Below are positions 28,001 to 37,000 of a DNA stretch of 64,000 nt, in pieces. Source of the DNA: Breviolum minutum Mf 1.05b.01 (lineage: Eukaryota > Sar > Dinophyceae > Suessiales > Symbiodiniaceae); contig DF241558.1 in NCBI GenBank assembly GCA_000507305.1, positions 1 to 64,000 on the forward strand, in the 5' to 3' direction. Every line of letters begins with the position of its first letter. The first letter of the stretch is position 1. The notes below the pieces were generated by a model. It did no database searches, had not been told where the DNA came from, and worked only from the letters and a program-made list of their open reading frames with translations. A program made the translations under genes and the position numbers.

Positions 28001-31000
28001 TGAGAAAGTTAATACGCATCGTGAGATGAAACACCAAATAACATGGGATTCAGGTGATTTCAATCAAATGAGGCACACGACATATGCTGGCAAAAGTAAT
28101 CACACGAGCAAAGAATCTTGAAATATTGAATGTATCCACACCTGGAACGATAGGTGTCTTATATTGTCTTATAGCATTGTACAACTGCAAACACCCCTTC
28201 TTGGCCTGGAGAACTTCTGATGCAATGTAAACCGAATCGCGCATTACACCCACTGTCTGCTCAAAGGCATATCTCTGTCCCCACCTTTGGGGGTCACTGG
28301 AATTTTCCTACATAACGGGCACCAGACTTTTCGGAACCTGTAAAAACCTTCAAATTTTCACAAAGCATCCTTTTTCAGACTCCTACGTTTGGCTCACAAC
28401 CCTTCAACTTCAAATTTCCAAAAAATTATCCCGGCAAGAGACCCCAAACAGTGTGAAAATAAAAACAAAATGCAATGTATGTGTGACCACTCTATATGAG
28501 CACTCTATATGTGACCACTCTATGCTCACTCTAAATATGAGCACTCTATGTGTGACCACTCTATGTGAAAACTCTATATGGGAGCACTCTATATGTGAGC
28601 ACTCTATGTGTGACCACTCTATGTGAGAGCACTCTATGTGTGACCACTTTATGTGAGACCACTCTATGTGAGCACTCTATGNTGTGAACACTCTATATGG
28701 GAGCACTCTATATGTGAGCACTCTATGTGTGACCACTCTATGTGAGCACTCTATGTGTGACCACTTTATGTGAGACCACTCTATGTGAGCACTCTATGTG
28801 TGACCACTAAATATGTGAGCATTCTATGTGTGAGCACTCTATGTGTGACCTGTGGGAGCACTCTATATATGAGCACACCGAAAAGTACGAAAATTACAAC
28901 GAAAAATGAACATCAGTTCTTGCGCCGGATGTTGCAGAACACCGAAAAGTACGAAAATTACCAGGAAACATCGACTTCAGTTCTTGAGCCGGATGTTGCA
29001 GCGCCAAAAACGTCAAAGAAGCCCGAGTTTTATTGTAAAAACACCGGTCAAGAGCATTGGAGAACAACGAAAAGTACGAGAATTACCACGAAAAATGAAC
29101 ATGGAAGAAGTTGAAGAGCCGAAAAAGTACGAAAATTTACAGACGAAACCCGTTTTAGACCCTTTCAAGAGCACCGCAGACACACGAAAAGTACGAGAAT
29201 TACCACGAAAAATGAACATCGAAGAAGTTGAAAAGCCGGAAACTATGAAAATTTACAGACAAAACCCGTTCACGCCGGTCGCAGACACCCGAAAACTACG
29301 AAAATTCACAGACGAAACGAACATGCAAGCACGAAACCACGAAAATAGCGATGAAATCTGTGCACAACCCGTCCGCCACCTCGATCTAGCCACCCCGGCC
29401 TTTTACCATTACCGTAAGAACCCCAAGTGTTACCACACTGTTTGGGGAAACATAGCAAAACATAGCAAACAAACCATATACAGAAGTTTGTTACTAAATA
29501 TTGGTGGATTCTAAGTCAGAACCTTTCCCTTACCATTTCAACACACTTCATCAGACATGGGACTTTGTCCTGCGACGGGTTTCACCGCACTCTGAGGTCC
29601 ACCAGCTTGACGTGGCAAAACGTTGAGACCGATGGCGCTAGCAGCAAGTCCTCCACGGGCGCCCCACGGGCTTTCTTTTAAATAGGAGACAACAATGATT
29701 CAATGATCCCATATCATCTCTAAATGACAGAATATGATCCCTACTTAACAGGGTACTGTAGTAATAAATCAAGTGTGATTCCCTACTCAACCCAAATTAC
29801 CAGCTTATTTTCTTCTCAAATGAGCTAATCCTCGGAGTTCGAAGAGATTTCGTTGGAAATCAAGGCATGAAAATTGGCAGGAAACTGTTTGGGTGATGAG
29901 ATGTACAGTACAGTATGTATTTAAAATAGAGATAGTTTAAAACATTATAGTGATCATGGTCTTTTCAAGCTGAGAAGTTTTGGACAGATTTGCGGATTTT
30001 TGTTGTGGATTTGTTATAATTTGATGGGGATCCATAACATGAGCCACAGTGATTCATCCTGTTGCTGGAGAGAGCAACAATTATTCATACATACTTCAGT
30101 GTATTCATTGAAGTGGGATTTGGATATGATCCGGGAGAGAAAAAATAGGCTACATTATCATAAATACTCAGAAATCATTGGCAAACATTGTTCAACTTGA
30201 ATGGCACTGCGCCATTGCAACCAAAGTGTTGGGTGAAGTGAGCCACTGCTCATCTGGGCCAAGCGATTTTGAGATCAGCCCATGCTTGTTGATTAGGTGA
30301 ACATCTACTCTACCAGCCTTGGCAGCTGTACATTCTAGACAGGCCGAACTACATAAGATTAATTACATAAGATCTCATACATAAGATCACTTGTCAAGCT
30401 TGGATCTGATCACATAAGATCGCGCCAGTCTTGGTCTATTTCATCCTTTTCAACTCAAGAACAATCACCACTCATCCATTACTCCATCTTTCTTATCATC
30501 TAGCATCTACTCATTTCATCTCCTCCTCCATCTTTTTCCACCTTTTCACCCAAACAATCATCCAAATATATCCCATTCACCGCTTCCTGTGGCGTCCGCC
30601 AAGGCTTTTCGAATCTCTACTGCCTCCTCTGGGCCGTCAGCTAGGCCACTCCGGAAGCGCAACGAACCCTGACCGCTGAAGCGCTGCTCCCGGCCGCACC
30701 TCTGAACCCGAGGCGTGTTACTGGGTTTCCAAACCAAAAAAGGTCATCATATCTATAGGCTTTAGATGGCTTTAGGTATCTATAGGTACTACAGAGTACT
30801 ATGGTCGAAGGAAGTTTAAATAGAAACTTCCAACAATATGGACGAGTAGAGTAGTCAAGTCAGTCGACAGAAGATGCAATAGTGTCAAAGTCAAGTGAAA
30901 GAACATACATCCGCGCTAAATGTTAGAGAAGTCACGAAATGCTGTGTTTTTTCAATGATTCGTGTGTCGGGTCAGTCGAAAAGTAGGCCTGTTAAAGCGG

Positions 31001-34000
31001 CGGGTGCGGAGTCAGGTGGTCAGCGGATAAATCAAAAATTGCACGCCGCTGTGGTGAAAAACACATTTTGAACTGAAAATGTACAAAACATGAGGTGTTT
31101 GGACCACTTTTGTACGTGCTAATGTTGAAAAATTCCATGCCGCTGTGGTGAAAAGCACATTCGGAAGTGAAAATGTTAAAAACTGACAGCCTCGGAGAAC
31201 TTTTTGAAGTTCTGATGTCGAAAAATTGCACGCCGCTGTGGCGAAAAGCACATTCGGATGTGAAAATGTACAAAACACCGCATTCCGAGAGCACTTTTGG
31301 AAGTTCGGATGTTGAAAAAATGCACGCCGCTGTGGCGAAGAGCACATTTGGAAGTAAAAATGCTAAAAAACTGACGGCCTCGGAGAACTTTTTGAAGTTC
31401 TGATGTCGAAAAATTGCACGCCGCTGTGGCGAAAAGCACATTCGGATGTGAAAATGTACAAAACACCGCATTCCGAGAGCACTTTTTGAAGTTCAGATGT
31501 CGAAAAAATGCACGCCGCTGTGGCGAAACGCACAATTTGAAGTGAAAATGCTAAAAATCTGTAGTCCTCGGAGCACTTTTGGAAGTTCAGATGTCGAAAA
31601 TTAGTCAGGTAGTAAGTTAGTCAGTTAGTCAATCAGTCAGTTCGTCACTTAGTCAGTTAGCTAGTTAGTCAGTTAGTTAGTTAGTCAGTCAGTGAGTCAG
31701 TCAGTCAGTCTGTCACTCACTTACTCAACCAGTCAATCAATTAGTCAGTCAGTCAGTCGTGAACAGTCAACCAATTAGTCAGTCAGTCAGTCAGTTAGTC
31801 AACCAGTCAATCAAGTAGTCAGTCAATCAGTCAGTCAGTCAGTCAGTCAGTCATNCAGTGAGTCAGTCAGTCAGTGAGTCTTTCAGTCAGTCAGTCAGGC
31901 AGTCAGTCAGTCAGTCAGTCAATAGGTCAGTTGATCACTTAGGTAATTACTCAGTTAATCAGACAGTCAATCAGTCAATTAGTCAGCTAGCTAGTTACTC
32001 AGTTGGTCAATGTTTTTGCTCTGACATCCGTCACTCACAGCAATCAATCTCTCCTATACGTTTCCTATTCTTGAAACTTCCGCCACCGCCTTGTGCGGTA
32101 CTACTGGTATGCTGGTGATAATTGCCAAGTTGTCAAACAATCTAACTTGAAGAACAATATGAGTGAAGTCAATATGAGTAAAGACTGGAGTGAACAAAAT
32201 AGAAAACGGCAAAAAGTTGAAACCACACTCTGGTTGTTAGATTTGTTGGTTGAAAGGGATTTCGTTCTGCGAGGAATCATACTGGAATTTGGATGAAAAA
32301 GAGATGCTGATTTTGGTCCGGTACGTTTTTTGGTTGGTGGATGTTGGTGGTTTTCTGGGGGGAAGATCGCATTGCAGTTTTTTGGATGTACAACTGAGAA
32401 ACAAAACAAACACATTGGACATGCTGTTTTGGTGGAAACAATAAGAACAACCTCTTTCCAGGAGGAGTTGGGGGTTGTCGAAAATTCCGTCTACTTTTTG
32501 GTAGGATAGGACCCATGCGCTTCGCCCTTGCGCGCTCTTGCGCGCGTGGGTCATTTTGCCACATTCAATAAATATCATTAAATATCCTCCAAATTCCATG
32601 GTGCTATGGTGATATGGATTGATATGGTATGTCTTGCGCTCGCCCTTGCGCCCTCTTGCGCGGCCCTGCATTTTTGATGCCTCTATATCATGCTCTCAAA
32701 ATCCAATCTCCCCCGAAGATGTGATTGAAAGGACGGGTTTTTTTTTATCCATCCCCAGTTGTCAAACTGTTTTGGGATTTCATGTTCAAGCGTACCCCTG
32801 GATATTTTATGTCAACATCATGTCACTTTGCCGACCTCGAATATTGCACCACAAAAGATGCAAAAGGCAAAGCCATAGCGTTCCAAATCACAACAAGAAA
32901 TACTGTCTGCTGTAGTTCTATAGGTTTGCAAGTCTTTTCATGTTCCACCCGTTTTTCCGTTCAACAGAATGTTGCACGTCTCGTTCTTTTGTCAACAGCC
33001 TATCGCTGAGTCATGACAAGATGTGATAGGAACTCAGCCCAAGGAAGGGTTTGTGGCTTCTTTCGGACTTGTACTGCAGCCAAGCCAACAAATCTCATAG
33101 GGAAATGACGAAGCTTATGTCTTTTCAGAATGTTTGAGCCGAATTTTGGACACACACACACACACAAAAACAAACAAATTGTCCATAAAACAATATTCTC
33201 CCCTTGTGCCACAAATGACGCATGACATGTCATCATTATACAGTTTATGGATCTAGAGTCCAGAGCCAACAAAGTCCTCAGATTTGATACCCCTCCATGC
33301 CATTCAGAATAGCAAATCGACCCATCGACTCAGCTGCGACCCATCGTTGAGTGTCCCAAACACACCCACTTGTCGGGATAGAAGGATATGCTCCCGGGTC
33401 TGTGGCATGGGACCATCATAGCCTCACGAAAACTCTGCGTTCCGGTCAGTACTGCCACATCAATTCCTAAAACCAGTCCATGGGAACATCACTTTGTGAC
33501 ACATACGCCCCCATCAAACATCACCAAACGATTTTGGAGATGGCATCTCCCACGAAAAAAACGCAGTTGGCAGGTGCTTTGACCAGTCCAAGTCAGCCTG
33601 GTTTCTGAACAGAATAGGCAAAATTGCCACTCTTGAGTGAGCTACAATTCACCCAGTCTAATATACCAAACTGAACACAGAAAACCCTGCGAAAGTCCTG
33701 AGACCACCAGGATAGCACCATCCATTTGAGCAGCCTTGGCATAGAAAGAAACCAAACATAACCAAATATATATCCTGGTCAAAATTTCTAATTGGTATGT
33801 GTGAGAAAAACAACACTATCTTCACATCACATGTAAACCGCATATCAATAATGACCAACAAAATGTACATGCCTGTGACTTGTGTAAATGTACTGTAGAT
33901 ATGTTTCCATGCAAATGAACACGACATCCTTGATATTTGCAAATTAATCAACTTGGAAGATATTCCACATGTCTGAAAACAGCTAGCAGAATAAAATGCA

Positions 34001-37000
34001 TCTCCATGCGTACAATACAATACTTAATACCGGAACTCAATCAGCTACAATATCCTTCCAACAATGGTGGCTCGGATTTCATGAATAATAATGGTAGTAC
34101 TTTTAGTGGTAGAAGTAGTAGCACTAGTAGTAGTAGGAGCAGCAGCAGCAACAGTATCCGTGGTCCTAGTATATACCAGTACTAGTGCTAATAATTTATG
34201 TGTTCGCATGCATGTGCGTGAATGGGCTCCCATACTGTGGCGGGTGCGGAGCCGGAAAGTGGAGCATGCGTCCTAAAGTCATTACACTAATCCGAAAGTT
34301 GATTGTAGTGGCTCTTTCAATATAACAGCTTGCATTTGTCTTCTCAATTAAGGACTCTGTTGTTGAAAGGGTAGCATAAACTGCTGATTGCAATTATGGG
34401 GATTTGGGTCACAGCACATTCAATATGTTGGACGGCCAAGTGCCAGTGGTTCACTGCACATCTTACTAGAAGCATTGGCTTCTAGAGTAGACCACTAACT
34501 CACCACATCAACATTATCTTCGCGAGTACAGCCCAAGCCCTGGCGCCAAGAAACTCCCGTGATCATGTTTTTCACGTAGTCTGCGTGACCAGGACCTACA
34601 GTGACAAGTGATCTATATAGTTCACTTCTTATGCGCTGACATCACACTCTTTGCGACATACACAGAGGAAAAATCATGTCAACGTATAATGTTATGTTTG
34701 CAGTTGAAAACAAACATCTTATTACTGTGACAACACCCTTAGGCCCCCCAGTGTGATCTCAATCCTTTTATTGGGGCACGAAAGAAAGCACAAGAAAAAC
34801 GACTTTTCCTTTCGCAGCTACCGAGTTCGGGACAATCAACATGGCCGTAGTGCCTCTTGTCCGTTTCGTACTCGACATGCGCTTGGTTGATGGTGATACC
34901 GCCTGAAAGGCGGCAACACGGTGAATTCGGTTCAGTGAGTTTGCGCTTCCTGTAGAACTTCAGCCTTTCAAGTACAAACAGATGTGTCTTACATGACCAT
35001 GGTGCACGTACCTATTGAATAACTAATTTGGATCATGCGGAATGTATGGGCTCTTCCTAACACTGATTCTAGACCTGTGTGGAAGATTGCTTAACATCTT
35101 CCTGCAGGATGTAACAAGTGTCGGCACTCATTGAAGGACCTTGATGTTCATCACTGACAGATCCAGCTCTAAGTACCCAACGCTTCTTTTCTTCAGGTGC
35201 CTGTGGTTGAGATGGCTCAGGTGGCTGCATGTGCATGCCCATCTTGCAGCGTATATACACCCGTCTCTCTCTCTCTCTCTCTTTCTGTGTATGCAATGTA
35301 TATATACCCACGTGTACATGTATATGTGTATGTCAAAGTATATATCTATATCATGTGCCCGGTGACGGTCAAAAGCTGCCCCACACGGGAATGGTCATCG
35401 CTTTGCTGATAGGAATCCTACTAATGGGCATGTAAGCCCCTGCTATTCGGTTGAGGGCCTTTTTTAGGATAGGGATATTATTAATGGGAGTTTAGAACTT
35501 AGCACATACGAGTATGTGAATGCATATGTATATAAATATGTAATATACTGATGTATAGAGAGAAGCTGCGTGACTATGTCAGCCCACTGAACAGTAACAT
35601 ACCACAAAGGTCTAATCCAGTTCAAATTCATGGGACATAATCAAATACTGAAAACTAAAATCCTGCTTGAAGAAATTATTACACGGTCAAACATGTGCGT
35701 ATTATTTCGAACACTCATGATCTACCAGCCTATGAATCATATTTTCTATTCTTGTATTCTCTTGGCCCTCTTGTAGTAAATTGAAACCCCTCTGGTCGAC
35801 TCTGCTGAATATTCCTAATATTCCTATTTACACAAAACCAGGCGTTCACCAAGTTTCCTCCAGATGTTTTATAACATGTTCTAACTCTTTTGCCCATGTT
35901 CATCGTCCAATTTTCGCCTTATCGATTGCATCATAAGCTTTGAACTCTGCGCGTCCTTCATCTGCCATGACCTATGGAGCTTCAGGGCCAGGCTGTTGGG
36001 ATTGAAAGTTGTCCATCAACACTACCAAGCAATGAAGTAGGAATGTTGGACAGTTGATCATCTAATTGGTCTAAGTACTAAAGTAGATAGATAGAACCAC
36101 CAGGAAACAAAAGGAAAACACAACACAATTCATGATCTCCACTAATACCAACATTGGTCACATTTCTGTTACGTTCTGATCGTTCTGTCATGTTTCGGCC
36201 ATTCACTCGTACGGCTTCAATAGTGAACGTAGGGCAAGTGCACAAGAGTTGCATCGTTACCCGATACCAAACTTTTCTCGGAGCTGGCTCTTCAGCGCGC
36301 CTTTGTAATTGCAGCGGTGAGAGTGGTTTTGCCTCAGTGACAGCCAAAGGCAATCTTCAATCATTCTAGGTAGATGGGGGGGTATCAGGTATAAATATTT
36401 CGGGCTGTTGAATGTGAGTAAATATTCCATACCTGGAATGAATCGCAGTGAATTGTTATAGGAAGAACTTACAACACTTCACCAACCTCTAACGTACCGA
36501 AATTTCACAGTCATTTTTGGATGGGTTTCCCTTGACTAAACCACACCAACTTCGGGGCATCCGTCACCTGACGCCACGGAAATATTCATGCAGAATCATG
36601 ACATTGGCAGCCATCCCACGCACAAATGGATACAAATGGATTTGTCATGGTGGTTTGGCCCAAACAGTGGAATCGATCATGGCTTTGGATGACTTTGAAT
36701 TCTTCATGACATGCATCCAGCACCGACATTTATCTGTCATTCCTTCAACATGTCCTTCGTCCGAAACATAATTCAGCACATTTCAGAACCATCTGTTGGT
36801 AGCCCCTTAACTCCCCATTAGCTTCCCATGCTGAAGAGGTTTCTTCAGCAGCGGCTACTGGTCGGATCCGAAGCACCCTTTTCACCAAGTGACCGTGATC
36901 AACGTGGCCAATGGTTCCGATGTTCAGGTGTGGTTTTGTGCGGTTGTAAACCTGGCGTTCTTTTGCGTCTGGGAATTCATTTTCCGTAACACAATCATAA

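Larger units (their letters stand above)
14588..33361 (-). other. tufA: EF-Tu intron of 18.8 kb hosting other exons and repeats
   Basis: Bounded by EF-Tu exons 33362-33422 and 14557-14587. It holds the ubiquitin-like/U-box exons (16994-28284), an isolated exon at 14870-15005, a GC-rich exon candidate at 29547-29670, and the tandem-repeat block at 28483-31995. Apart from those, 29.7-30.9 kb and 32.0-33.3 kb show nothing I can call. Confidence 0.75.

Noticed and set aside
28906-29514. 202-codon plus-strand frame
   Set aside because: Composed of degenerate tandem repeats; periodic residues come from the DNA repeat.
31858-32118. Ser/Val/Gln repeat protein
   Set aside because: Translation of the AGTC microsatellite.
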